A DNA stretch of 64,000 bases. Origin: Roseibium sp. GTDB lineage: Bacteria; Pseudomonadota; Alphaproteobacteria; Rhizobiales; Stappiaceae. The DNA is taken from the NCBI GenBank assembly GCA_017643215.1, contig JAEPNV010000021.1, positions 1 to 64,000 of the forward strand. Reading direction: 5' to 3'. Under the pieces are notes generated by a model. It saw nothing but the letters and a program-made list of their open reading frames with translations. It was not told the DNA's origin and ran no database searches. Made by a program: the position numbers and the translations under genes. Shown here piece by piece: positions 7,956 to 17,152 of this stretch. The first letter of the stretch is position 1. Each line of letters begins with the position of its first letter.

Positions 7956-10274
7956 ATGCAGAACCGTTTCAAGCCATGCCGGCGAAAAATACCGCCGGTT
8001 TGCGGGCCGTTCGCGAAATCGCGCGGGCTTGTTCTTCCTGTCGGGTTGAAGGGCGTACTTGCCGCGCTCGTCGCGGCCGGCGGCGCCATGGCCGTTCCAG
8101 GTCACGCCCACGCTTTTGATAGCTGTAACGGTTTCACCGCCTTTCTGCAGTCCGATGGATCATCGAATTCCGTTCGTACCACCCAATTCAACCTGACCCA
8201 TGGCGATGTCATTTCCGGGACGGTGTCCGGGGTCCCCGATGGGCTGACGGCAAGGGTGTGGGTTGCAACGACCGGGCGCGATCCCCAGAACTTCTTCATC
8301 AGCGCGCCCGGCGGAACCTACACATTTACCGCAAACCTTGCCTCACGCGAGGACGCACTGGGACAACAAGAAGCGCGAGTCGGCCTGCAGGGCGCGTCCA
8401 CCAGCATTGGCGCGACGGTCTCTTGCGTCGGAACAAGCACCCCGGATCCAGAGCCGGAGCCCGAGCCAGAACCCGATCCGGACCCGGGAGAGCAGCCCGA
8501 CCCCGAGCCGGATCCGGAAGAGGACCCGGATACACCACCCGACCCGGAAGACACGCCGGACGACCCAGGCGGCGACGAGCCCCCAAGCGAGGACACCCCC
8601 GCGACGGGAACGCCGACCCAGCAAACCTCTCAAGAAGAGACAGAGGGCGTGGTTCAGGGGCGTTTTGGCATTTCGGGGTCCGACGATTGGCTCCCGCCCA
8701 CCGGCGAAGGGTCGGAATGGGATGAATTTAGCGAGGACAATCCGGAGCTCTGGACCTGGAATCAAATCACGGGACGGTTCAACAACCGTAATATCGGGCC
8801 AGAGGTTACCCGCCTGATGGCGCGGCAAGAACAACTGTCGCAAGAACAAACACAGCTTCAAAGCGAAAGCGCTCAGAACGACCGAGAAAAAACTGAGCTC
8901 TCCAGAAATTTATTGAATACCAGAACAAGAATTTCGGAGCTGGAAGACCAATTGGGTGAGCTGCTGTTTCAACACGATCATCTGAAGAACAGTCCCATCC
9001 CCAATGATCCTTACGTTCAAGAAGATTTTGGCAAGGTATCCGGTCAGATCGCTGCTGTGCAAAACCGCCTCAATCAGTTGCGGCAAACCCGAAACGAGCA
9101 GCAGGCGCGACTCGAGCAGTTGGAGAGAGAACGGTACAAACTGGATGATGATTTAGCGGGTGTGAATCGTGCGTTTGAGTCAGTCAAGGCTCAGCTGGGC
9201 CGGCTGCTATCACTGGCCGGTGATACGTCGCCGACAGGCTATTACGAAACGGGCGCATCGTCTGGTGGATCAGCATATGGCGCCTCCGGTCCCTTCGGGC
9301 TGTTCAATCTATCCGAAAACTCGATCTCCTTTTCCGCGTCCTTGCGGGCGTGGCGCGAACGCCGGAAATCCAAAGCGCGTTCAGCATCAAGCCGCATTGA
9401 AAATGCCTTCTTTGAGGCGGGGCGCCCCCGGTATGCGGATCCTGGCCTGCCAGGATTGCTGGGCGATCGGCGCTTCAATGCCTGGATCGATGGTTCTTAT
9501 ACCTGGACAGATGACGATCGCACAGGTGCGGAAGCCAAAAGTGAGGCGGGAATCTTGCGTGCCGGTCTCCACTACACCCTACTTCCGCGCGTTGGCGTGG
9601 GCGCCATCGTCCGATATGCCTTCAGCGAATCGACGCGTTCCGACCGATCGGTGGTGACTGACGGCGACGGCTTTGGGGCGTCTGTCTACTCCCAATTCCG
9701 CCTTCCCCATGGCGCGGTGCTGTCACCCGTCTTTGCCTATGAACGGACCGACACCGACATTGCCATTGCCGGCGGGGGAACGACCGTTACGGGTAATTTC
9801 GACACGGATATCTTCACGTTTGGCGGAACATTGAACCGGCGCTTTCAGATCGATACCGGCATGGAGAACACGGTGTTCTTTGTCGATCCCAATCTAACCT
9901 TGTCCTACATCACAGCCAAACGACGGCGTTATGTGAGAAATGACGGCGTGGTCATTCCCGGCGATACGACCAACCAGGGTACCTTCGTGTTCGGACCGAC
10001 AGTCGGGCTGCAAATCCGCAATGTGAGCGACAGCATCGCCCTGATTCAGCCCACGTTAGGTGTGAGCGGCAATTGGAATTTTGTTCGGCCGGATTCGTTC
10101 CTCTCCACCAGCAACACCGTTGTTTCCACACCAACAGCCTTCGGATCGCTCATGGGCGGGTTGAGCGTCGCGCTGACCAACGGGCTCAACGGCCAGATCA
10201 ACGGGTCCTATTCCGGCTTCGGGTCGGATGTGACCAGCACCTCGATCTTCGGACGGCTTTCAATGCCGTTCTAG
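7956..10274 (+). CDS. Autotransporter-type outer-membrane protein with acidic proline linker and coiled coil
   Basis: A 772-residue protein. A long signal peptide ends near AHAHA (about residue 52). A small beta-rich domain follows (about 53-160). Next is a linker of Pro-Asp/Glu repeats (about 163-215), then a helical, glutamine-rich coiled coil (about 285-410). A C-terminal beta-barrel (about 505-772) starts at FNAWIDGSYTW and ends in phenylalanine (RLSMPF), the BAM signature. There is no long beta-helix passenger; the displayed part is the small domain, linker and coiled coil. Start 7956 has TTGGGGGC upstream. It may be an adhesin or envelope tether. Confidence 0.8.
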   Translation: MQNRFKPCRRKIPPVCGPFAKSRGLVLPVGLKGVLAALVAAGGAMAVPGHAHAFDSCNGFTAFLQSDGSSNSVRTTQFNLTHGDVISGTVSGVPDGLTARVWVATTGRDPQNFFISAPGGTYTFTANLASREDALGQQEARVGLQGASTSIGATVSCVGTSTPDPEPEPEPEPDPDPGEQPDPEPDPEEDPDTPPDPEDTPDDPGGDEPPSEDTPATGTPTQQTSQEETEGVVQGRFGISGSDDWLPPTGEGSEWDEFSEDNPELWTWNQITGRFNNRNIGPEVTRLMARQEQLSQEQTQLQSESAQNDREKTELSRNLLNTRTRISELEDQLGELLFQHDHLKNSPIPNDPYVQEDFGKVSGQIAAVQNRLNQLRQTRNEQQARLEQLERERYKLDDDLAGVNRAFESVKAQLGRLLSLAGDTSPTGYYETGASSGGSAYGASGPFGLFNLSENSISFSASLRAWRERRKSKARSASSRIENAFFEAGRPRYADPGLPGLLGDRRFNAWIDGSYTWTDDDRTGAEAKSEAGILRAGLHYTLLPRVGVGAIVRYAFSESTRSDRSVVTDGDGFGASVYSQFRLPHGAVLSPVFAYERTDTDIAIAGGGTTVTGNFDTDIFTFGGTLNRRFQIDTGMENTVFFVDPNLTLSYITAKRRRYVRNDGVVIPGDTTNQGTFVFGPTVGLQIRNVSDSIALIQPTLGVSGNWNFVRPDSFLSTSNTVVSTPTAFGSLMGGLSVALTNGLNGQINGSYSGFGSDVTSTSIFGRLSMPF

Positions 10275-10426
10275 CAAGAACCGGCTGGGGGTCGGCTCGG
10301 TATTGTGGCGGAACCGTTAGAGCAACGGTTTACTTTCCCAGCTCCAGGCCGCTGCGCCACGAAAAGAGCCGCTTGACGGCGATCCGCCGACCTCCATCCG
10401 CCTAGCGCGCGTAGCGCCGGTGACCC

Positions 10427-10948
10427 GTGGTCAGCGACGACCATTGCGGCTTGAGGCGGGCGATCCGGGAGATCCTGCCGGAAGCGGCCTGGCAGCGCTG
10501 CTACGTTCACTTCCTCAGGAACGCGCTGGACTACGTGCCGCGCAAGGTCGACGATGACTGCCTGCAGGAGCTGAGATGGTTTTATGACCGGCGCAATCTC
10601 GGCGAGGTCCGACAAGACCTGGCGCGCTGGCTGGCCAAATGGCAGAGCAAATATCCCAAGCTGTGCGACTGGGTGGAGGAGACGCTGACCTACTACCGGC
10701 TGCCGCGCCAGCATCATAAGCACATGAAATCGACCAACATGCTGGAGCGGCTGAACCAGGAACTGAAGCGGCGCACCCATGTGGTGCGGATCTTCCCGGA
10801 CGATGGCAGTTGCCTAAGATTGATCCGGGCCCTGGCCGTTGAAATGCATGAAAACTGGCTGGAGGCGACGCGCTATCTCAACATGGCCCCCTTGGCCGAA
10901 CACAAGAAGGAGATGCTACGAAAGCTGGAAGAGCCAAAAGCCGCCTGA
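10427..10948 (+). pseudogene. IS256-family transposase, C-terminal remnant
   Basis: 173 codons match the C-terminal half of IS256/mutator-type transposases: VSDDHCGLRRAI at the start, WQRCYVHFLRNALDYVP in the middle and STNMLERLNQELKRRTHVVRIFP near the end, which holds the last catalytic Glu. A full transposase has about 400 residues. The N-terminal half with the first catalytic Asp is missing, and an in-frame TGA lies six bases upstream of the GTG. No terminal inverted repeats were found. It is inactive unless complemented. Confidence 0.85.
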
Positions 10949-11010
10949 CGGCGGCCGCCGGGTTAGGCGCCGTTGCGCCCCGGTCCTGTCAGACAGTCTC
11001 GCCGGACCCG

Positions 11011-12324
11011 TCAGCGGCCGGAACCCTTTTGTGCGTTTCCCGCCACATAGGTCTCGGCAACGGCCCGGTCATCGCCGAGCGTTTGCAGGACAAACAGTTC
11101 TTCGGCCAGCGTTTCGACGGTTTCCATTCGCAGAGCCATCGCCTGGGTCGCCCTTGCGTTCAGGACAATGACATCGGCCTCCGAGCCGGGTTCCAGATTG
11201 CCGATCTTGTCCGACAAAGACAGCGCCTCGGCGTTGCCGAGCGTGGCCCAGTAAAACGTTTCCAGCGGATGCAGGCGCTGGCGCTGGAGCTGCAGGATCT
11301 TGAAGCCCTCATCCAGCGTGCGCAGCAGCGAATAATTGGTACCGCCGCCGACATCGGTGGCGATCGCGGTGCGAATGCCCTGACCTTCAAGGCCCGCCTT
11401 GTCGAACAGGCCGCTGCCAAGGAAGAGATTGGACGTCGGACAAAAAACGGCGACCGAGCCAGTCTCCGCCATCCGGGTCTTTTCGCGGGGTTCCAGATGA
11501 ATGCAATGGCCGAAGAGGCTCTTCGGGCCCAAGAGACCATAGCTCTCATAGACCCCCAGATAGTCCGGTGCGTCCGGGTAGAGCTCTTTCGTATAGGCGA
11601 TCTCGTTGGGATTTTCCGACAGATGGGTCTGAAGATGGCAGTCGGGATGCTCGGATAAAAGCGCCCCGGCAGCCTCAAGCTGGGCCGGGGTGGACGTGAT
11701 CGCAAAACGGGGCGTGATCGCGTACAGCGCGCGCCCGCGGCCGCGCCATTTTTCAAGCAACGCCTTGGACTCGTCGTAGGAGGATTGCGCGGTGTCGCAG
11801 AGCGCCTCCGGCGCGCCGCGGTCCATCATCGTCTTGCCGCCGATCATGCGCATGCCCCGGCGGCCGGCTTCCTCAAAATACGCGTCCACCGAATTCGGGT
11901 GGCTGGAGCAATAGGCCACCGCCGTCGTGGTGCCGTGACCGATAAGGGCGTCGAAAAAGCCCTTGGCGATCCGTTCGCCATGCGCCTTGTCGGCGAACCG
12001 GATTTCCGCCGGGAACGTGTAGTCGTTGAGCCAGTCCAGCAGCTGGTCGGCCCAGGAGGCGATCACCTGCGCTTGGGGAAAGTGGATATGCGGGTCAATG
12101 AACCCGGCGGTGATCAGATGTGGCCGGTGGTCGGTGACCGGCACGCTTTCCGGCGCATCTGCAAGAACTTCGTTGAAACTCCCAAGCGCAATGATGCTCC
12201 CGGAGGCCATCAACACTGCGCCGTCTTCGATGTAGCGGAAGGCCTTTGTGTCGTCCGGGCCATCCGGTCGGCGGCGGAACGACAGGATGCGGCCGCGCAG
12301 AAGATGAGCATCGGAGATCGCCAT
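11011..12324 (-). CDS. guaD: Guanine deaminase
   Basis: A 437-residue amidohydrolase that converts guanine to xanthine and ammonia. Metal-binding HxH is in FIDPHIHFPQ (about residue 70). The typical guanine deaminase blocks follow: QTHLSENPNEIAY, LFGHCIHLEPRE, VFCPTSNLFLGSGLF and TDVGGGTNYSLLRTLDEG. The start at MAISDAHLLRGRIL has GGAAG eight bases upstream; an upstream GTG is possible. It is divergent from the agmatinase-type gene at 12542, and both release nitrogen from guanidine or purine compounds. Confidence 0.92.
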   Translation of the reverse strand: MAISDAHLLRGRILSFRRRPDGPDDTKAFRYIEDGAVLMASGSIIALGSFNEVLADAPESVPVTDHRPHLITAGFIDPHIHFPQAQVIASWADQLLDWLNDYTFPAEIRFADKAHGERIAKGFFDALIGHGTTTAVAYCSSHPNSVDAYFEEAGRRGMRMIGGKTMMDRGAPEALCDTAQSSYDESKALLEKWRGRGRALYAITPRFAITSTPAQLEAAGALLSEHPDCHLQTHLSENPNEIAYTKELYPDAPDYLGVYESYGLLGPKSLFGHCIHLEPREKTRMAETGSVAVFCPTSNLFLGSGLFDKAGLEGQGIRTAIATDVGGGTNYSLLRTLDEGFKILQLQRQRLHPLETFYWATLGNAEALSLSDKIGNLEPGSEADVIVLNARATQAMALRMETVETLAEELFVLQTLGDDRAVAETYVAGNAQKGSGR

Positions 12325-12541
12325 GGCTGGACTTCCAATTCCGGGGGGAGGGGCCACGCCGGGCCAAACCTGCGCGTTTTAGGCGTCAGCCGCCTGTGGC
12401 ACAAGGAAAATGAACGCACGCGACTGCGGATCAACATTCGGCCATCGCCTTTTTGCCCGCCATTTACCGGCCCGAATTGACGCTGGCGGCGCGCTGTGGA
12501 ACGAGGGTATGACCGCCCCTTGTCCGATATGGAACACGCCG

Positions 12542-13498
12542 ATGAGCCCGACCCGACCGCGCCCGACCGACAATGCCTTCCTCGGCTCTTCGCTGAAGGG
12601 CGGATCGCATGAACCCACCTATGCGGGGGCGCTCAGTTTCATGCGCCGGCGCTATTCCCGCGACCTTGCCGGTGTCGATGCGGCCGTGTGGGGCATTCCG
12701 TTCGACGCGGCCGTTTCCAACCGCCCCGGCGCGCGGTTCGGGCCGCAAGGCGTCCGGCGGGCCTCGGCCATCTTTGACGGCGATCCGCAATATCCGTTCA
12801 AGGCCGATCCGTTCGAGACCCTGGCCGTGGTCGACTATGGCGATTGCGTTTTTGACTATGGCCGGAACGCCGACATTCCGGCCTGTATCGAAACCCAGGC
12901 ACGGGAGATCCTGGACCAAGACGTGCACCTTTTTTCCATCGGCGGCGACCATTTCGTGACCTATCCGCTCCTGAAGGCCCATGCCGCCAAACATGGTCCG
13001 CTCGCCCTCGTTCAGTTCGACGCCCATCAGGACACCTGGGACGATGACGGAGACCGGATCGATCACGGCACGTTTGTCGGCCGGGCCGTGCGTGAGGGAC
13101 TGATTGACGCGGAAAAATCCATCCAGATCGGCATCCGGACCCATGCGCCGGAAACCTGCGGCATCGAAATCCTGACCGGCGAGGAGGTTGAGATGCTCGG
13201 CGTCAACAGCGTCGTGGACCTTGTCCTGGACCGGGTCGGCGACAGGAAAGCCTATATGACCTTTGATATCGATTGTCTCGATCCGGCCTTCGCGCCGGGC
13301 ACCGGAACGCCGGTCGCGGGCGGGCTTTCAAGCCGGGAGGCGTTGATGATCCTGCGCCGGCTCGGCAGTCTGGATTTCGTTGGCGGCGATGTCGTGGAAG
13401 TGGCGCCGGCCTATGACCATGCGGATATCACCTCGATTGCCGGGGCCACCGTCGCCCAGCACTATCTCGGTCTTCTGGCGGAAAAGAGGAGCGGCTGA
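12542..13498 (+). CDS. speB: Agmatinase / ureohydrolase family protein
   Basis: A 318-residue binuclear-manganese ureohydrolase. The metal ligands are visible in SIGGDHFVTYPL, in QFDAHQDTWDDD and in FDIDCLDPAFAPGTGTPVAGG. The family cleaves agmatine (or a related guanidino compound) to putrescine and urea; proclavaminate amidinohydrolase and guanidinobutyrase look alike, so the substrate is inferred. The frame is open upstream; 12542 gives the usual family length, and 12509 is an alternative. It is divergent from guaD, and an agmatine-deiminase-like gene lies at 41858. Confidence 0.85.
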   Translation: MSPTRPRPTDNAFLGSSLKGGSHEPTYAGALSFMRRRYSRDLAGVDAAVWGIPFDAAVSNRPGARFGPQGVRRASAIFDGDPQYPFKADPFETLAVVDYGDCVFDYGRNADIPACIETQAREILDQDVHLFSIGGDHFVTYPLLKAHAAKHGPLALVQFDAHQDTWDDDGDRIDHGTFVGRAVREGLIDAEKSIQIGIRTHAPETCGIEILTGEEVEMLGVNSVVDLVLDRVGDRKAYMTFDIDCLDPAFAPGTGTPVAGGLSSREALMILRRLGSLDFVGGDVVEVAPAYDHADITSIAGATVAQHYLGLLAEKRSG

Positions 13499-13514
13499 CG
13501 CTCAGCGTGGTTGT

Positions 13515-14117
13515 TCAAGCCGGGGGCATTGCGGCCTGGTCGACCGCGTTGTCATTGTCGGGATGAACGGACCAGAACCGGTAGAGCGGATGGGCGTCCC
13601 GCATCTTGTCGTAAAGCGCGGCCATGCGGTCCAGGAACGCGATCTTGCCGGCATAGGTCACGACGAGACCGGGCAGCAGCACGAGCAGATTGTTGGCAAG
13701 TGCGCCGATTAAAAGCGCCAGAAAACCGGATGCGGCGACAGCAGACAGGACCAATGCCATCTTGGCGTCCTCCGCCGGGATGGGAACGGTGAACCGGTTC
13801 AGCCAGATCCGTTCCCCAAACGTGGCGCGGGCCGCCCAGGTATCGGTGCGCCTGGGCGCTGGAAACAGCCGCGGATTGAGGTAAAGCCAGACCGAGACCG
13901 CCGCGACCGCAAGGAGAGCGAGCCATGGACCGATAACCGCATGGCTCCAGATGGCCGCCGCCAAAAAGGGCAGGGTCGCAAGCCGCGAATAAACGCTCCA
14001 GGGAGATGCGTGGCGCTGCCAAACACTCGGATCCATCCCAAGAAGGCGGATCGTGCCTGCGGGCATGGGCGCGGGAAGCGGGCTGTTGCGCTGTTCACGG
14101 CGGAGCGCCTGGCTCAT
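13515..14117 (-). CDS. Membrane protein of unknown function (DUF6653-like)
   Basis: A 200-residue protein. Four membrane segments are seen, two at about 45-85 (LATLPFLAAAIWSHAVIG, WLALLAVAAVSVWLYL) and two at about 118-155 (ALVLSAVAASGFLALLIG, NLLVLLPGLVVTYAGKIAF). WVNRF-like text (ERIWLNRFTVPIP) and LDRMAALYDKM..HPLYRFW are conserved-looking cytosolic blocks that recall the DUF6653 family. No function is known to me. It is convergent with the agmatinase gene; the start MSQALRREQ is chosen because the upstream extension is basic and implausible. Confidence 0.65.
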   Translation of the reverse strand: MSQALRREQRNSPLPAPMPAGTIRLLGMDPSVWQRHASPWSVYSRLATLPFLAAAIWSHAVIGPWLALLAVAAVSVWLYLNPRLFPAPRRTDTWAARATFGERIWLNRFTVPIPAEDAKMALVLSAVAASGFLALLIGALANNLLVLLPGLVVTYAGKIAFLDRMAALYDKMRDAHPLYRFWSVHPDNDNAVDQAAMPPA

Positions 14118-14215
14118 GGGCACGCCCTTGGGATTGACGGTCGGTTTGGACACGCGGAGACTATACCGTCTTGGCAACGGCCCGGCAACGCACGTTAACG
14201 CGCCCGATGGCCGCA

Positions 14216-14524
14216 TCAGCCTCCAGTTGCGCCCACTTCTGTCCGGTTTAACCCGGTTGTGGGATGTTCATTGTCAGCCCGCGTGCCTCACCGTGCCGCC
14301 CCGGCCCCCGAGCCGGGGCCCGGCACTTTGCGGAAGGTGTTGGTTTCCAGAACAAAATTCAGGGGTTGCTGGGTCCCGGACGGCCGCCGTGCGTCCTCCG
14401 GGAAAGCACAGAACTGCTTGTAGCCCCAAGCCAATTCCATGTCCTTGCGCGTTTTGGCCGCGCAATGCGCAATTGGTTCAAGGACATCGGCCTGCCCCCG
14501 GATTTCAAACCGTATAGCCGTGGA
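14216..14524. other. Intergenic region with dispersed element
   Basis: No gene. It holds the second copy of the 110-bp dispersed element and the 3' flank of phaC. Confidence 0.6.
14294..14403 (-). repeat. 110-bp dispersed element with two terminal hairpins, copy B
   Basis: This is the reverse complement of 366-475, with about eight mismatches in 110 bases counted by hand. The GCCCCGGC/GCCGGGGC hairpin is intact, with its loop changed. The TCCCGGA/TCCGGGA ends are kept, while the inner stem of that hairpin has two changes. It lies between phaC and the DUF6653-like gene, about 120 bases after the phaC stop. Confidence 0.8.
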
Positions 14525-16330
14525 TCACACCCGGGTTCTCACATAGGATCCGGGGGCGTCGCCGAGGATCTTCATCCGGTAGGCGCCGGGTTTGCGGGGT
14601 TTTGCCGCACGATCGTCGTTCTGGCGGATCCAGCCGTCCCAATGCGGCCACCACGAGCCCGGGTGTTCTTCCGCGTCCGCAAGCCAGGTCGTGAGTTCGC
14701 CCTTGGGTTCGCCGTTTGTCCAATACTGGTACTTGTTCTTGTGCGGTGGATTGACGACGCCCGCAATGTGCCCGGATCCGGACAGAACGTAGTCGACCGG
14801 TCCGCCGAAGCAGGACGATCCGAGAAAGACGGATTGCGGCGGGGCGATGTGGTCTTCCCGGGTTGCCAGATTGTAGATCGGGATCGTCACCTTCTTCAGG
14901 TCAAGCGTGACGTTGTCGATCACCATTTCACCCTTGGCGAGCCGGTTCTCCAGATAGCAATTGCGCAGATAGAAGGAATGGTTGGACGCGGGCATCCGGG
15001 TGGAATCGGAATTCCAGTACAACAGGTCGAAGGGGAACGGTTCCTTGCCCTTCAGGTAGTTGTTAACGACATAGGACCAGATCAGGTCGTTCGAGCGCAG
15101 CATGTTGAAGGCCGAGGACATTTTGCTGCCGTCCAGATAGCCCTGTTCGGCCATCCGCTTTTCGAGGATTTCGATCTGCTCTTCGTCGACAAACACCTTC
15201 AGGTCGCCGGCATGGGTGAAATCGACCTGGGTGGTGAAGAACGTGGCGGTTTTAATGCGCTCATCGCGCACGGCGGCCATATAGGCGAGCGTGACGGCCA
15301 ACAGCGTCCCGCCGACGCAATATCCAATGGCGTTGACCTCCTCCTGGCGGGTCGCACGCTTGATCACGTCAAGCGTGTTGAGGATGCCTTCCTTCATATA
15401 GTGTTCGAAGCTTTTTTCCGCCTGGCGTTCATCCGGATTCACCCAGGAAATGACAAACACCGTATGACCCTGGTCCACGGCCCACTTGATGAAAGACTTT
15501 TCCGCCGTCAGATCCAAAATGTAGAATTTGTTGATCCACGGCGGAACGATCAAAAGCGGGCGTTTGAGCACCTCGTCCGTGGTCGGCGTGTACTGGATGA
15601 CCTGGCAAACGTCGTTTTCGGAAATCACCTTGCCCGGCGTTGTCGCAAGGTTTTCACCAACGGCGAATTTTGACGGATCCGTCTGCCGGATGCGCACATC
15701 GCCATGCCCCGCCCGAATGTCCTCCACCAGATGCTGCATGCCTTTGACCAGGTTCTCGCCGTTGCTTTCCATGGTCAAACGCAACAGTTCGGGATTGGTC
15801 AGGACAAAATTCGAGGGCGAGACTGCGTTGGAAATCTGTGTGACGTAAAAACTCGCCTTGTGCCGGGTGTGATCATCCAGGCCTTCGGCCTCGTGAACCA
15901 TGTCCTCGGCCCACTTGCTGGTGATCAGATAAAGCTGCTTGATGAAATCGAAGAAATGGTTCTCCGACCAGTCCGGATCGGCAAAGCGCCGGTCGCGCGG
16001 CGGCGCTTCAACGGCCGGTCCTGCCTGTTCACCCATCATCCGTTTGAGCGAGGAATTCCACAGATCGATATAGCCGGTCCACAGACGGGACTGCGCTTCC
16101 ACGGCCCGTTGGGGATCGGAGACCCAGTATTCACTGACCTGCGCCAACGTCTTGACCACACCCGTCAGTTCGTCGGTCCCGTCCTGCTTGATCTCGCCCT
16201 TTTCGCGCGGCTCCAGATAAGCCGCCAACGCCTTGCCGGCGTGTTCGAGCGTCTTTGCAAGGTTTTGGGCAAAGGCCTCGGGATTGTTGATAATGTATTG
16301 CAGCATCGGGTGCTGGCGGTCATCAGCCAT
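14525..16330 (-). CDS. phaC: Class I poly(3-hydroxyalkanoate) synthase
   Basis: A 601-residue enzyme that polymerises (R)-3-hydroxyacyl-CoA on storage granules. The lipase-like box GYCVGGTLL places the nucleophilic Cys near residue 338. Family blocks include [40 protein letters not shown] and, near the C terminus, [20 protein letters not shown] with the catalytic His. The length fits class I (PhaC alone, without PhaE or PhaR). The start [13 protein letters not shown] follows GGAGGGAA. No phaA, phaB or phasin is in the window. Confidence 0.95.
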   Translation of the reverse strand: MADDRQHPMLQYIINNPEAFAQNLAKTLEHAGKALAAYLEPREKGEIKQDGTDELTGVVKTLAQVSEYWVSDPQRAVEAQSRLWTGYIDLWNSSLKRMMGEQAGPAVEAPPRDRRFADPDWSENHFFDFIKQLYLITSKWAEDMVHEAEGLDDHTRHKASFYVTQISNAVSPSNFVLTNPELLRLTMESNGENLVKGMQHLVEDIRAGHGDVRIRQTDPSKFAVGENLATTPGKVISENDVCQVIQYTPTTDEVLKRPLLIVPPWINKFYILDLTAEKSFIKWAVDQGHTVFVISWVNPDERQAEKSFEHYMKEGILNTLDVIKRATRQEEVNAIGYCVGGTLLAVTLAYMAAVRDERIKTATFFTTQVDFTHAGDLKVFVDEEQIEILEKRMAEQGYLDGSKMSSAFNMLRSNDLIWSYVVNNYLKGKEPFPFDLLYWNSDSTRMPASNHSFYLRNCYLENRLAKGEMVIDNVTLDLKKVTIPIYNLATREDHIAPPQSVFLGSSCFGGPVDYVLSGSGHIAGVVNPPHKNKYQYWTNGEPKGELTTWLADAEEHPGSWWPHWDGWIRQNDDRAAKPRKPGAYRMKILGDAPGSYVRTRV

Positions 16331-16604
16331 AGGTACGCGTTCCCTCCGACGTCCTTCTTGCGGCCCCTTGTCAGACAAGGATTCGGACCCAACATTTGTG
16401 GCAGATCGGGTGTGCCGCTGAGGTGCCGATCCTTGGGTTTTCAGCCAATTTCCGGCAATATCAGCTATTTATGACACAGGTTGTGCCTGCCCGTCGAATA
16501 TGAAATCCCATTCTTCGGTGCCAGAGTCTATCGGGACAATTGCGACCCTTTCGCCGATGTTCCGGGTTTGCGTCGGAGCATGTGCGCCGCAGCGGGATTA
16601 GAAG

Positions 16605-16997
16605 ATGGTGATGACAGTCGTGAGGTACGTGGGGATCGCAGCAGGTGCCATCGGTCTGCTTGCCGCGTGCGCGGCCGGGCCTGATGTTACGCTGGCCGAT
16701 GCGCTGGGCGCCGGCCCACCGGGTGGGGCAGCGGCGGAATGGGCGACAGGCGAGGAGACCGACACACCGCCGATGCCCGGTGACAAGCCAGTGTTGTTTT
16801 CTGGCGAACCAAGCGGTCTGGTCAATCCCGAGGACCGTGAGGCCACGCTGGTGAGGCTGCGGACGCTGGCCGATGACCGGAGCCGCGGGGCAGCGCCATC
16901 GGCCGCCGCGCTGAGTGCCGCGGAGCTTTTACGGCTAAGAGACACCCACGGCGCCAACGCCCTTGAGGACATTGAGGAGGCTGAGGCCGGCCGCTGA
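16605..16997 (+). CDS. Predicted lipoprotein of unknown function
   Basis: A 130-residue protein whose N terminus (MVMTVVRYVGIAAGAIGL, then LAAC at about 18-21) is a lipoprotein signal with lipidation at Cys21. The mature part is small, acidic and proline/alanine-rich, with no recognised domain; residues about 75-115 may form a helix. An inner start at 16611 is possible. It lies between phaC (divergent) and the aminotransferase. The position, more than the sequence, supports it as a conserved small gene. Confidence 0.6.
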   Translation: MVMTVVRYVGIAAGAIGLLAACAAGPDVTLADALGAGPPGGAAAEWATGEETDTPPMPGDKPVLFSGEPSGLVNPEDREATLVRLRTLADDRSRGAAPSAAALSAAELLRLRDTHGANALEDIEEAEAGR

Positions 16998-17152
16998 GCG
17001 GTAAGGCCCGTCGACGGCCGATTTTCAGGACTGGCCGAGAAAGACGGGTGCAGTCCGTCAAAGAGGCTGTTACAAGGGCGCGGAGCCGGGTGCGCCGACC
17101 GCGCGGCAGTGCCCGGACCGACCGGCATTTGATGATCGCAAGGACCCGCGCC

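Noticed and set aside
14264-15673. A 469-codon plus-strand frame opposite phaC
   Set aside because: It mirrors the phaC coding strand and begins inside the dispersed element; no domain is seen.
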